DNA of 9,440 bases from Bacteroidota bacterium (GTDB taxonomy: Bacteria; Bacteroidota; Bacteroidia; Chitinophagales; Chitinophagaceae), in NCBI GenBank assembly GCA_023396345.1, contig JAEWWO010000256.1, forward strand, positions 1-9,440. Reading direction: 5' to 3'. The notes beneath the pieces are model-generated. The model was given only the letters and a program-made list of their open reading frames with translations, did no database searches and had not been told where the DNA came from. The position numbers and the translations under genes were made by a program. Positions 1-6,934 of this stretch are shown piece by piece. Position 1 is the stretch's first letter. Each line of letters starts with the position of its first letter.

Positions 1-1
1 A

Positions 2-985
2 ATTGGAGCCGGTCCTGTTGGACTGTTCACCGTTTTTGAAGCTGGTTTATTAAAAATGAGATGTCATTTGGTAGATTATCTGCCACAGGTTGGCGGACAG
101 CTTTCAGAAATTTATCCCCAGAAACCTATTTATGATATTCCCGGATTTCCAACAATCAATGCACTTGAGTTGGTTGAAAACCTGATGGAACAAATTAAAC
201 CTTTCAACCCTACTTTTACTTTAGGCGAAAGAGTGGAACAATTAAATAAAAATGAGGACGGCAGTTTTACTTTAGTTACTAACGAAGGTACTGAAATTGA
301 AAGTAAAGTAGTGGCTATTGCCGGTGGTTTGGGCGTTTTTGAACCACGTAAACCCGTTATTGAAAGATTGCTGGAATTTGAAAACGGAAAAGGTGTTGCG
401 TATTTTGTAAAAGACCCTGAAATGTACCGCGATAAAAATATTGTTCTTGCAGGCGGGGGCGACTCTGCGCTTGACTGGACAATTTATCTGGCAGAGGTTT
501 CAAAACGTGTTACTCTTATTCATCGTGGAGAAACTTTCCGTGGTGCTCCGGATTCTGCACAAAAAGTATTTGACCTTGCTCAGGCTGGAAAAATTGATTT
601 GATACTGAAATCCAATCTTAGCAAAATCAATGGTAATGCGCATTTAGAAGAAGTATATTATATTGATGGTGCAGGCGAAGAACATTCTATTAAAGCTGAT
701 TATTTAATTCCTTTATTCGGTTTAAGCCCTAAACTTGGTCCAATAGCCGACTGGAATTTAAATATTGATAAAATTGCTATTGAGGTAGATACCTTTGATT
801 ATTCTACCAACATTCCGGGCATATTTGCCGTAGGCGATATCAATACTTATCCGGGAAAGCTTAAACTGATTTTATGCGGATTTCATGAAGCAGCATTAAT
901 GTGTCAGAGTGCTTTTAAATTTGTTTATCCCGATCAGAAACTGAGTTTTAAATATACAACTGTAAACGGCGTTAACGCATTTTAG
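2..985 (+). CDS. Ferredoxin--NADP+ reductase, TrxR-like (YumC type), 5'-truncated by the window edge
   Basis: This flavoprotein moves electrons between NADPH and ferredoxin in the cytoplasm. The reading frame is open from base 2, so the start lies outside the window; the first visible residues form the FAD dinucleotide motif GAGPVG, and about 327 residues are visible, so probably only a dozen or so are missing. The ATG at 56 is internal. Further signs are PQVGGQL followed by YDIPGFP (flavin region), the NADPH-binding motif GGGDSALDW at about visible residues 151-159, and the second FAD motif GIFAVGDINTYPG near the C-terminus. The CxxC redox pair of true thioredoxin reductases is absent at the expected place before the NADPH domain, which places it with the ferredoxin reductases of the TrxR-like family. 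The ferredoxin gene 3 bp downstream on the same strand is the obvious redox partner. Confidence 0.88.
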   Translation: MGAGPVGLFTVFEAGLLKMRCHLVDYLPQVGGQLSEIYPQKPIYDIPGFPTINALELVENLMEQIKPFNPTFTLGERVEQLNKNEDGSFTLVTNEGTEIESKVVAIAGGLGVFEPRKPVIERLLEFENGKGVAYFVKDPEMYRDKNIVLAGGGDSALDWTIYLAEVSKRVTLIHRGETFRGAPDSAQKVFDLAQAGKIDLILKSNLSKINGNAHLEEVYYIDGAGEEHSIKADYLIPLFGLSPKLGPIADWNLNIDKIAIEVDTFDYSTNIPGIFAVGDINTYPGKLKLILCGFHEAALMCQSAFKFVYPDQKLSFKYTTVNGVNAF

Positions 986-988
986 ATT

Positions 989-1312
989 ATGGTAAATTTT
1001 ACTGTAGAAGACAGAGACGGCAGCAGACAACCACTGGAAGTGCCTGAAGATATGGGCTTGAATTTAATGGAGACCTTAAAAGCATTTGAATACAATATTC
1101 TGGCTACCTGTGGCGGAATTGCTCTTTGCGCTACCTGCCATGTAAAAGTATTGGAAGGCGGAGAAAATTTACCAGATGTGGGCGATGCTGAAGGGCAGAT
1201 GCTCGACACATTATTCGATGCCGAAGACAATAGTAGATTAGCCTGCCAGTTGCAGGTAAATAACAGCCTGGAAGGTTGTACATTTAAAATTTGTGGCGAT
1301 GAGCACGAATAG
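989..1312 (+). CDS. [2Fe-2S] ferredoxin, adrenodoxin/ISC type
   Basis: This is a small soluble electron carrier of 107 residues, the usual length for the family. The cluster ligands are visible as Cys41, Cys47, Cys50 and Cys86, in the spacing C-x5-C-x2-C-x35-C; the local motif CGGIALCATCHV is typical of adrenodoxin-like vertebrate/ISC ferredoxins rather than plant-type ones. Two extra cysteines (97 and 102) lie near the C-terminus and are not expected ligands. The start ATG is 3 bp after the stop of the ferredoxin-NADP+ reductase, so the two are almost certainly co-transcribed and probably work together, supplying electrons for Fe-S cluster assembly or a mono-oxygenase-type acceptor. The acceptor itself is not encoded in the window. 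The fold and cluster type are firm; the physiological role is inferred. Confidence 0.92.
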   Translation: MVNFTVEDRDGSRQPLEVPEDMGLNLMETLKAFEYNILATCGGIALCATCHVKVLEGGENLPDVGDAEGQMLDTLFDAEDNSRLACQLQVNNSLEGCTFKICGDEHE

Positions 1313-1327
1313 TTTTTAAAAACTCTT

Positions 1328-1335
1328 TATATTTG
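1328..1335 (+). promoter_or_regulatory. Possible -7 element for the MlaE-like permease gene
   Basis: TATATTTG matches the Bacteroidota -7 consensus TAnnTTTG and lies 17 bp before the TTG start codon at 1353. No TTTG is found at the proper -33 distance, so the call is weak and the gene could also be read through from the ferredoxin operon, 40 bp upstream. Confidence 0.35.
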
Positions 1336-1352
1336 ATTCTCAATATTTACCA

Positions 1353-2123
1353 TTGATATCAAAATCCAAATTATACAAACGCGGTCATGATATTTTTCAT
1401 GAATTCGGAGACTATGTAATGATGCTTTTTAAGCTCTTGCGCAGACCCGATAATCTGAAAATGACATGGAAAGAATTTATGAAACAATGCCGAATCATTG
1501 GTGTGGATTCTGTACCCATTGTATTTTTGATATCTTTCTTTCTGGGTATGGTTATGACCATGCAGGCTGCTTATATGCTTGATACGCCAATTGTTCCGCG
1601 CTCTATCATTGCAACGATTGTACGTGATACAGTTATGCTAGAACTTGCACCTGCAGGCGTTGGTGCCATTATTGCCTGTGTAGTTGGTTTTAAAATTACT
1701 TCCGACTTAGGTTATATGAACATATACGAGCAAACAGATGCTTTAAAGATAATGGGTGTAGATACCTATGCTTATTTGCTTGCGCCCAAAGTAATGGCTA
1801 CGCTCATCACAGTTCCTGCACTCATTATATATTCTATTTCGCTAAGCCTTGTAGGTGGTTATGTAATTGCACTCTTTACCGATGCTCTGTCTGTAACTGA
1901 TTATGTAAACGGATTGACCGTTGGTTTTCAACCCTATTCTCTTTGGGTTGCAATTATAAAAATAATGGTATTCTCTTTTGTGATTTCTACCATATCCTGT
2001 TTTCTGGGATATAATTTCTACGGCTCAACAGTAGAACTGGCCAAGAGATGTACTTTTACAGTTTCTCTTAACTGTATTGCTTTGTTGATTTGCGATTATC
2101 TGATTACCGCATCGCTTCTCTAA
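1353..2123 (+). CDS. mlaE: MlaE/YrbE-family ABC transporter permease
   Basis: This is an inner-membrane permease of the family that moves phospholipids or other lipids between membranes in Gram-negative bacteria. It has 256 residues, the family's usual size. An amphipathic N-terminal stretch (about 1-45) is followed by hydrophobic segments near 52-76, 84-114, 146-176, 195-220 and 236-256. The family signature lies at residues 126-146: EQTDALKIMGVD, then YLLAPK. The C-terminal pattern GYNFYGSTVELAK followed by a last helix ending DYLIT also matches. The start is TTG; the next in-frame ATG (codon 23, at 1419) would remove the amphipathic interface helix, so TTG is preferred. The expected partners, an MlaF-like ATPase and an MlaD-like lipid-binding protein, are not next to it: a convergent gene ends 6 bp beyond its stop. 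The family is clear; the substrate is not shown by the sequence. Confidence 0.87.
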   Translation: MISKSKLYKRGHDIFHEFGDYVMMLFKLLRRPDNLKMTWKEFMKQCRIIGVDSVPIVFLISFFLGMVMTMQAAYMLDTPIVPRSIIATIVRDTVMLELAPAGVGAIIACVVGFKITSDLGYMNIYEQTDALKIMGVDTYAYLLAPKVMATLITVPALIIYSISLSLVGGYVIALFTDALSVTDYVNGLTVGFQPYSLWVAIIKIMVFSFVISTISCFLGYNFYGSTVELAKRCTFTVSLNCIALLICDYLITASLL

Positions 2124-2129
2124 GAAAAT

Positions 2130-2638
2130 TTATGGTTTTATCTTAAAGGGAATTTGCATATCACCCCACTCAAGTGTAACCAATCCGCTGTTTTTATTGA
2201 TATCAATAGTGAATTGTTCAACCTCATCTTTCGTTTCTTTGGTAGGCACAGTAAATTTCAAAGCATCCTCTGCTTCATCATATTTTGTACCCCATTGATT
2301 CCATACTTTATTAAACATTACGGTTGACTCTTTTTCTCCCGGAATGGTATATAAACTATATTTTCCCGCTCTTAGTCTTTTACCTTCAATGGCTACATCC
2401 TTGTTAATTTCAAATGTTGTGGCTTCGTTGGCTCCTGTTCTCCACACTTCGCCGTAGGGAACAACATTTTTAATTCTCTGCCTTTGAGATAAGGTCTGCT
2501 GTATACGATTTTAACTTCTACGCCTTTTCTGAGACTTACTTCAATACTGTCTTTAGGGCTTACACGAGGTCTTTTTTGTGCCTGAGAATCGGCTACAAAT
2601 AAAAAAATGGCAACAGCAATAAATAACAACTTCTTCAT
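2130..2638 (-). pseudogene. DUF2911 family secreted protein, interrupted by a one-base frameshift
   Basis: This gene begins at 2638 with a clear signal peptide (MKKLLFIAVAIFLFVADSQA, cleavage likely after SQA), so the product is exported. Frame 1 carries VKIVYSRPYLKGREL and then loses similarity; the rest of the domain continues in the -1 frame as VVPYGEVWRTGANEATTF, AGKYSLYTIPGEKE and FNKVWNQWG, all typical of DUF2911. The two frames meet at an A5 run on the coding strand (T5 at 2467-2471 on the + strand). One extra A there would join them into a 169-residue protein with the expected family sequence KGRELKNVVPYGEVW. Either a real inactivating deletion or a homopolymer sequencing error explains it. 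No signal for function is available beyond the domain. It is convergent with the permease gene and divergent from cmk. Confidence 0.8.
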
Positions 2639-2740
2639 TTTATGATTTTAATTGTGAAGAAAAACTTTTCAATATAAAAATATGTATTATTCAATAATAA
2701 AAAGCAAAAACTACAAGGAATTTATAATGTGTTGATTTTA

Positions 2741-2777
2741 TTGAAGTTATACATATTCTGCATATGTATTTTTTCAA
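2741..2777. repeat. 37-bp imperfect dyad between the divergent DUF2911 gene and cmk
   Basis: Perfect 8-bp arms ATACATAT (2749-2756) and ATATGTAT (2762-2769) surround a 5-nt centre TCTGC. Symmetrically outside them, each after 3 unmatched bases, are TTGAA (2741-2745) and TTCAA (2773-2777). It ends about 10 bp upstream of the possible cmk -7 element, which suits an operator. A short T run follows the inner stem, but the stem has only one G-C pair and lies 5' of both genes, so it is not a convincing terminator. Confidence 0.45.
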
Positions 2778-2787
2778 AGAAAATTAT

Positions 2788-2795
2788 TATCTTTA
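2788..2795 (+). promoter_or_regulatory. Possible -7 element for cmk
   Basis: TATCTTTA differs from the Bacteroidota -7 consensus TAnnTTTG only at the last base and lies 20 bp before the ATG at 2816. The -33 position (about 2765-2768) reads TGTA and is poor, so this is a tentative call. Confidence 0.3.
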
Positions 2796-2815
2796 CATCA
2801 TAATAACGTAAGTTG

Positions 2816-3502
2816 ATGAAAAATATTATTGTCACAATAGATGGATACTCCTCATGCGGTAAAAGCACGCTTGCAAAAGATCTTGCCAAGGAGTTAAATT
2901 ATATTTTCATTGACAGCGGAGCTATGTATCGTGCTATCAGTTTGTATTTTCTGGATAATCAGATTGATATTTTTGATGATTACGAACTGGACAAAGCATT
3001 GAGTAATATTTATCTCGAATTTATTTACAATCCTGTAGATAAAAAATCCAATATACATCTGAATGGTGTGAATGTGGAAACGGAAATCCGTAAAATGAAC
3101 GTAAGCAATGCGGTAAGTAAAGTTGCTACTTTACAAAAGGTAAGAGATTTTGCTGTAAAACAACAGCGTCAAATGGGCAAAAACAAAGGCATTGTAATGG
3201 ACGGAAGAGACATTGGTACAACTGTTTTTCCCGATGCTGAACTGAAAGTTTTTCTTACAGCTGACAAGAATGTAAGAATCAACCGCCGCTACGAAGAAAT
3301 GAAACAAAAGTCGGGCTATGCTAACCTGAACGAAATTGCCCGCAACATTGAAAAGCGCGACCACATTGATACTACCCGCGAAATAAGTCCGCTTCGCAAA
3401 GCCGAGGATGCCATTGTTTTAGACAATTCTTATCTTACTCAAAAAGAACAATTAAATAAAGTTTTGGGTTGGGCTAAGGAAAAAATTAAACAGCAAAAAT
3501 AG
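2816..3502 (+). CDS. cmk: Cytidylate kinase (CMP/dCMP kinase)
   Basis: This enzyme phosphorylates CMP and dCMP with ATP in the cytoplasm, an essential step of pyrimidine nucleotide supply. The 228-residue product has the standard bacterial length. The P-loop GYSSCGKST is at residues 10-18, and the CMP-binding stretch IDSGAMYRA is at 32-40. The family signature GRDIGTTVFPDA spans 130-141, and the C-terminal lid and CMP-contact region RDHIDTTREISPLRKAEDA is at 181-199. A TTG codon lies directly before the ATG, but the ATG at 2816 places the N-terminal beta-strand (KNIIVTIDG) as in other family members, so it is preferred. No Shine-Dalgarno site is visible. The gene stands alone: divergent from the DUF2911 gene and convergent with the DUF3307 gene, 41 bp away. 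I see no clear terminator in that gap. Confidence 0.95.
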   Translation: MKNIIVTIDGYSSCGKSTLAKDLAKELNYIFIDSGAMYRAISLYFLDNQIDIFDDYELDKALSNIYLEFIYNPVDKKSNIHLNGVNVETEIRKMNVSNAVSKVATLQKVRDFAVKQQRQMGKNKGIVMDGRDIGTTVFPDAELKVFLTADKNVRINRRYEEMKQKSGYANLNEIARNIEKRDHIDTTREISPLRKAEDAIVLDNSYLTQKEQLNKVLGWAKEKIKQQK

Positions 3503-3543
3503 TTTACAACTTCTTCAATACCTTTTGCAATCTCTTTTCTTAA

Positions 3544-4272
3544 TTACAACGTACTGCTCATTAATGCACGTACTACAATTGCCGTAACTATTGCCATTCC
3601 GAAACTGGACAAAGTTCCTATTAAAATATATTCGGTAAGCTTGCGGTCCTGCGCCTGTTTTAAATCGCTGAAACGAAAAACAGATTTTGCCGTGATTAAA
3701 AAACCTACAGCTTCCCAGTGCTGAACAAGTATAAAAATAAATACCAGAAAGCGTTCCAATATACCAATTATTTTTCCTGCATTCTGTAACGATACGGTTT
3801 GCAATACATCTGACTTAACCTGCGTAAAATCTGTCCATTTAGAAATAAATGTTTTTACAATTATAGAACAAGGTTCACTAAGAAAAATAAAACCTGTAAG
3901 AATCAGCAGATTGTTTAATGAAAAAATATTTTCTAAAGAAACCGGAATATCCAGCCATATAAAAGTTGCCAAAGCAAGTACCAATACGTGTATCAGCTGA
4001 TCTGCAAAAAACAACATTCGCCTGTTTTTATTGTTTTGATAGCGCAGCTTTAAAAAATCTGTAATGCCATGTATCAAGCTTACGGCAATTGCCATTCCGG
4101 CGAATGAAATATCCCACACCAGCAGCATGATTAAAGCAAAATGCAATAACACATGCCAGTATAACTTGCGGCTTTTATGCTTTTTTAATTCTTTATCTGC
4201 CACCCATTTATCGGGCTGAAGAAAAAAATCCCCGATGAAGTGTGCTAAAAGCAGTTTAAGAAATAGTATCAT
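3544..4272 (-). CDS. DUF3307 family integral membrane protein
   Basis: This is an inner-membrane protein of unknown function, 242 residues. Hydrophobic segments lie near residues 1-18, 40-72, 92-108, 120-140, 168-194 and 215-236. The N-terminal half carries DUF3307-like His/Asp positions within or next to the helices: His11 and Asp15 (HFIGDFFLQ), His40 and His44 (HVLLH), His68 and Asp72 (HGITD), and Asp91 and His95 (DQLIH). This spacing suggests a metal-binding or catalytic site at the membrane, but that is inference. The C-terminal half has a second conserved-looking block: ILERFLVFIF, AKSVFRFSDL and EYILIGTLSSF. Its start codon overlaps the stop of satD by 4 bp (ATGA), so it is probably translated by coupling, and the two products are expected to act in one process. 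No enzymatic or transport role can be assigned. Confidence 0.85.
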   Translation of the reverse strand: MILFLKLLLAHFIGDFFLQPDKWVADKELKKHKSRKLYWHVLLHFALIMLLVWDISFAGMAIAVSLIHGITDFLKLRYQNNKNRRMLFFADQLIHVLVLALATFIWLDIPVSLENIFSLNNLLILTGFIFLSEPCSIIVKTFISKWTDFTQVKSDVLQTVSLQNAGKIIGILERFLVFIFILVQHWEAVGFLITAKSVFRFSDLKQAQDRKLTEYILIGTLSSFGMAIVTAIVVRALMSSTL

Positions 4273-4883
4273 TGTAGCAATTGTTTTACTCTGCTAATAT
4301 AGTGCGAATTCAGGTCTTTGAGCAAATCAATATTTGCACGTCTAATTCTCTGGCTCACAGCCGACTGATTTATCCCCAGTATTTCCGCAATTTCAGATTG
4401 ATTTTTTTCGGGATAAGATAATAAGGTATGCACAATTTCACAGGAAACGGCTGACCATTCGTCCATAAAAACCAATGCAAAACGGAAAAACAAATTCATC
4501 TCTGCATCAAAAATTTCATCATCAGTCTGTATAGCCAGATTTATATTTTCCTTTTTCAGCAAATCAAATTTCCTTCCGGAATGCACAAATGCAGAGCCGT
4601 TTGACTGTGTAATTTTAGGAGCGCTGTAGGTCTTCTCTCCTATTCCTATGGCTATTCTTACATCAATATTACCTAACTGCTTTATAAGTGCTTTCAATTG
4701 TACACATAGCAAAAAAGCTTCCTCATGTTTAGTTAGTTCCAACTGAAACTGATCGCCTCTGAAAATTTCCCAGTTACGCGGCGAGCTGCCATATTTTTTC
4801 AGAAAATCTTTTAGTGTCTTCATCAGTTTGGATGAAGCAATATTTCCCGAATTGATAATATCACCACTAATTACAGCTATCAT
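4269..4883 (-). CDS. SatD family protein with C-terminal helix-turn-helix
   Basis: The 204-residue product begins with MIAVISGDIINSG, the SatD family N-terminus. An upstream in-frame TTG at 4916 is rejected because the best -7 box (4888-4895) lies downstream of it. SatD is named after a gene of the secretion and acid tolerance operon of streptococci; its biochemical role is not established to my knowledge. The motif order resembles class III nucleotidyl cyclases: GDIINS (Asp8, like the first metal ligand), RGDQF (Asp44, like the second), RIAIGIG (76-82) and GSAFVHSGRKFDLL (96-109, like the G-x-x-V-N-x-A-x-R segment). Residues about 159-184 form a sigma-region-4/LuxR-like helix-turn-helix (QSEIAEILGINQSAVSQRI), so DNA binding is likely. 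Repeats around its own promoter suggest autoregulation. It is the first gene of an operon with the DUF3307 gene; cyclase activity is only an inference. Confidence 0.85.
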   Translation of the reverse strand: MIAVISGDIINSGNIASSKLMKTLKDFLKKYGSSPRNWEIFRGDQFQLELTKHEEAFLLCVQLKALIKQLGNIDVRIAIGIGEKTYSAPKITQSNGSAFVHSGRKFDLLKKENINLAIQTDDEIFDAEMNLFFRFALVFMDEWSAVSCEIVHTLLSYPEKNQSEIAEILGINQSAVSQRIRRANIDLLKDLNSHYISRVKQLLQ

Positions 4884-4887
4884 TACA

Positions 4888-4917
4888 CAAATATAAGTAA
4901 ATTTGCTAATAATCAAA
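4888..4917 (-). promoter_or_regulatory. Predicted satD promoter (-33 TTTG, 18 bp, -7 TATATTTG)
   Basis: On the - strand TTTG (4917-4914) is followed after 18 bp by TATATTTG (4895-4888), a match to the Bacteroidota sigma-A-type promoter. The ATG at 4883 starts only 4 nt beyond the -7 box, so the transcript would be leaderless or nearly so. Confidence 0.6.
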
Positions 4918-4926
4918 ATTATTAGC
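4905..4926. promoter_or_regulatory. Candidate operator: 9-bp inverted repeat centred on the satD -33 box
   Basis: On the + strand GCTAATAAT (4905-4913) and ATTATTAGC (4918-4926) are perfect reverse complements separated by CAAA. On the - strand that spacer is TTTG, the -33 element of the predicted satD promoter. A protein bound to both arms would cover the -33 box. Confidence 0.5.
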
Positions 4927-4977
4927 TAAAAAACTAATAAATGAAAATATAAGCTATAGAGCTAATAAAAGAAAAAC

Positions 4978-6912
4978 TTAAGAAATCTTTTCTTCTACTT
5001 CTTTCTGGATAAGTGCTGCAAAGTCGGCTACTGATTGTGCACCTAAATCTCCTGTGCCTTGCTTACGCACTCCTACCGTTTTGCTTTCCATTTCTTTCTC
5101 ACCAACAATCAGCATATAAGGTATTTTTTCCAGTTCCGTATCTCTGATTTTTCTGCCTATTTTTTCCTGACGGTCGTCAATTTCTACACGAATGTCATTT
5201 TTTCTTAAAGTATCAACAACTTCGTTGGCATAGTCTAAAAATTTATCAGAAATAGGTAATACTTTTACCTGTGTGGGAATGAGCCAAAGCGGAAGTTTAC
5301 CGCCACAATGTTCAAGCAGCACAGCAATAAAGCGTTCCATACTTCCGAACGGGGCACGGTGAATCATTACCGGGCGCTTGCGGGTATTGTCGCTGTCTAC
5401 ATACTCAAGTTCAAATCTTTCCGGTAAATTATAATCTACCTGGATAGTTCCCAACTGCCAGCTTCTGCCTAATGCATCTTTCACCATAAAATCAAGCTTA
5501 GGTCCGTAGAATGCAGCTTCGCCATATTCTTCAATAGTTTTCAAACCTTTTTCCGCAGCAGCTTCACGAATGGCATTTTCGGCAATATCCCAGTTTTCAT
5601 CAGAACCTATGTATTTACTTCTGTCTTCTTTATCACGCAAAGAAACCTGAGCAGTATAGTTTGTAAACCCTAATGAATTAAACACATACAACACTAAATC
5701 AATCACTTTTTTGAATTCATCTTTTACCTGATCGGGACGGCAGAACAAATGCGCATCATCTTGTGTAAAGCCACGTACACGTGTGAGTCCGTGCAATTCT
5801 CCTGCCTGTTCGTATCTGTAAACCGTACCAAATTCTGCGAAACGAACAGGTAAATCTCTGTAAGATTTTGGTGTGGTTTTATATATTTCGCAGTGATGCG
5901 GACAGTTCATCGGTTTTAATAAAAACTCTTCTCCTTCGTGTGGTGTTTTAATAGACTGAAAACTGTCTTTACCGTATTTATCGTAATGACCAGATGTCTT
6001 GTATAAATTAATGTTACCAATATGTGGCGTAATTACAGGAAGATAACCGCTCTCAATCTGAGCTTTCTGTAAAAACTGTTGTAAACGCTCGCGCAACATA
6101 GCACCCTTCGGTAACCACAAAGGCAAGCCTGCTCCAACTTTTTCGCTGAAAGCAAATAACTCCAACTCTTTCCCCAGTTTCCTGTGATCGCGCTTTTTAG
6201 CTTCTTCCAGCAAAGCAAGATATTCTTCTAGTTCTTTGTTTGAAGGAAATGTAACACCATAAATACGTGTAAGCATTTTATTTTTTTCATCACCGCGCCA
6301 ATAGGCGCCGGCAATGTTCATCAGCTTAATAGCTTTTATGTATCCCGTGTTGGGAATATGCGGACCACGACACAAATCAGTAAAATCGCCTTGTGTATAG
6401 AAAGTAATATTGCCATCTTCCAGCCCTTCTATCAGTTCAAGTTTATACGGATCATCTTTCTTTGTGAAATAATCAATGGCATCTGCTTTGGAAATTTCCT
6501 GACGAGAGAAACGCTCTTTTTTAGAAGCGTGTTCTTTCATTTTCTTTTCAATTTTTGCTAAATCTTCGTCAGTTATTTTATCATCGCCTAAATCTATATC
6601 ATAATAAAAACCATTGGCTACGGGAGGTCCGATAGCAAATTTTGTATCGGGATAAAACTCCTGAATAGCTTCTGCCATCAGGTGTGCAGAGGAATGCCAG
6701 AAAGTAGATTTTCCACCTTCATCGTCCCATGTAAGAAACTTTATAGCACCATCCGTATTTATAGGACCAAAAGCATCGATGATTTTGCCATCTAATTCAA
6801 CGGCTAATACTTTGCGCATAAGTCCTTCACTGATAGTTTTGGCAACGTCCAGTCCGGAAATTCCTTTTTCAAAACTTCTGACAGCACCATCAGGAAATGT
6901 AAGATTGATCAT
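4978..6912 (-). CDS. thrS: Threonyl-tRNA synthetase
   Basis: This cytoplasmic class II synthetase charges tRNA-Thr with threonine. The 644-residue product has the standard full-length layout: TGS domain (about 1-62), the SAD editing domain, the catalytic core (about 245-535) and the C-terminal anticodon-binding domain. Editing-site residues are present as His73 and His77 (HSSAH) and Cys181 and His185 (CRGPH). Zinc ligands of the active site are Cys337 (MNCPHH), His388 (DDAHLFC) and His518 (IHRAPFGS). Motif 2 reads [10 protein letters not shown] and motif 3 lies in APFGSMERF. The start is the ATG at 6912; a TTG 9 bp further upstream would only add three residues. GAGGAG ends 2 nt before the ATG, too close for an ideal Shine-Dalgarno site. 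No T-box leader is seen, and the promoter leaves a leader of about 17 nt. Confidence 0.97.
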   Translation of the reverse strand: MINLTFPDGAVRSFEKGISGLDVAKTISEGLMRKVLAVELDGKIIDAFGPINTDGAIKFLTWDDEGGKSTFWHSSAHLMAEAIQEFYPDTKFAIGPPVANGFYYDIDLGDDKITDEDLAKIEKKMKEHASKKERFSRQEISKADAIDYFTKKDDPYKLELIEGLEDGNITFYTQGDFTDLCRGPHIPNTGYIKAIKLMNIAGAYWRGDEKNKMLTRIYGVTFPSNKELEEYLALLEEAKKRDHRKLGKELELFAFSEKVGAGLPLWLPKGAMLRERLQQFLQKAQIESGYLPVITPHIGNINLYKTSGHYDKYGKDSFQSIKTPHEGEEFLLKPMNCPHHCEIYKTTPKSYRDLPVRFAEFGTVYRYEQAGELHGLTRVRGFTQDDAHLFCRPDQVKDEFKKVIDLVLYVFNSLGFTNYTAQVSLRDKEDRSKYIGSDENWDIAENAIREAAAEKGLKTIEEYGEAAFYGPKLDFMVKDALGRSWQLGTIQVDYNLPERFELEYVDSDNTRKRPVMIHRAPFGSMERFIAVLLEHCGGKLPLWLIPTQVKVLPISDKFLDYANEVVDTLRKNDIRVEIDDRQEKIGRKIRDTELEKIPYMLIVGEKEMESKTVGVRKQGTGDLGAQSVADFAALIQKEVEEKIS

Positions 6913-6934
6913 ACTCCTCAAATTTTTAAGTATG

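Larger units (their letters stand above)
4885..4968 (-). repeat. Three imperfect 28-bp tandem repeats upstream of satD
   Basis: Read on the - strand, units run 4968-4941, 4940-4913 and 4912-4885. Each begins with TTATTAG; units 1 and 2 also carry a TAGC box 8 bp after the first TAGC/TAGT, and all end in an AT-rich block related to TTATATTTT. By eye, unit 1 matches unit 2 at 20 of 28 positions and unit 3 at 19 of 28. TAGY boxes start at 4964, 4956, 4936, 4928 and 4908, giving spacings 8, 20, 8 and 20. The third unit includes the satD -7 element. Such an array suits cooperative binding of a regulator, possibly SatD itself. Confidence 0.6.

Noticed and set aside
982..1230. 82-residue open frame on the - strand opposite the ferredoxin gene
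   Set aside because: It lies wholly within the strongly supported ferredoxin gene, has low-complexity Ser/Pro-rich sequence and no recognisable domain.
1311..1324. Perfect 14-bp palindrome AGTTTTTAAAAACT at the ferredoxin stop codon
   Set aside because: It is all A/T except its ends, has no loop and no G-C stem, so it is not a terminator; a palindrome of this composition is likely by chance.
3131..3364. 77-residue - strand open frame inside cmk
   Set aside because: It is antisense to the GRDIGTTVFPDA region of cytidylate kinase and looks like a shadow frame.
4951..4972. Hairpin AGCT-CTAT-AGCT after thrS as a terminator
   Set aside because: The stem is 4-5 bp with only two G-C pairs and the following T run is short; the same bases are better explained as part of the 28-bp repeat array.
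6033..6561. Short open frames inside thrS on both strands
   Set aside because: They overlap conserved synthetase motifs and show no protein family signal of their own.
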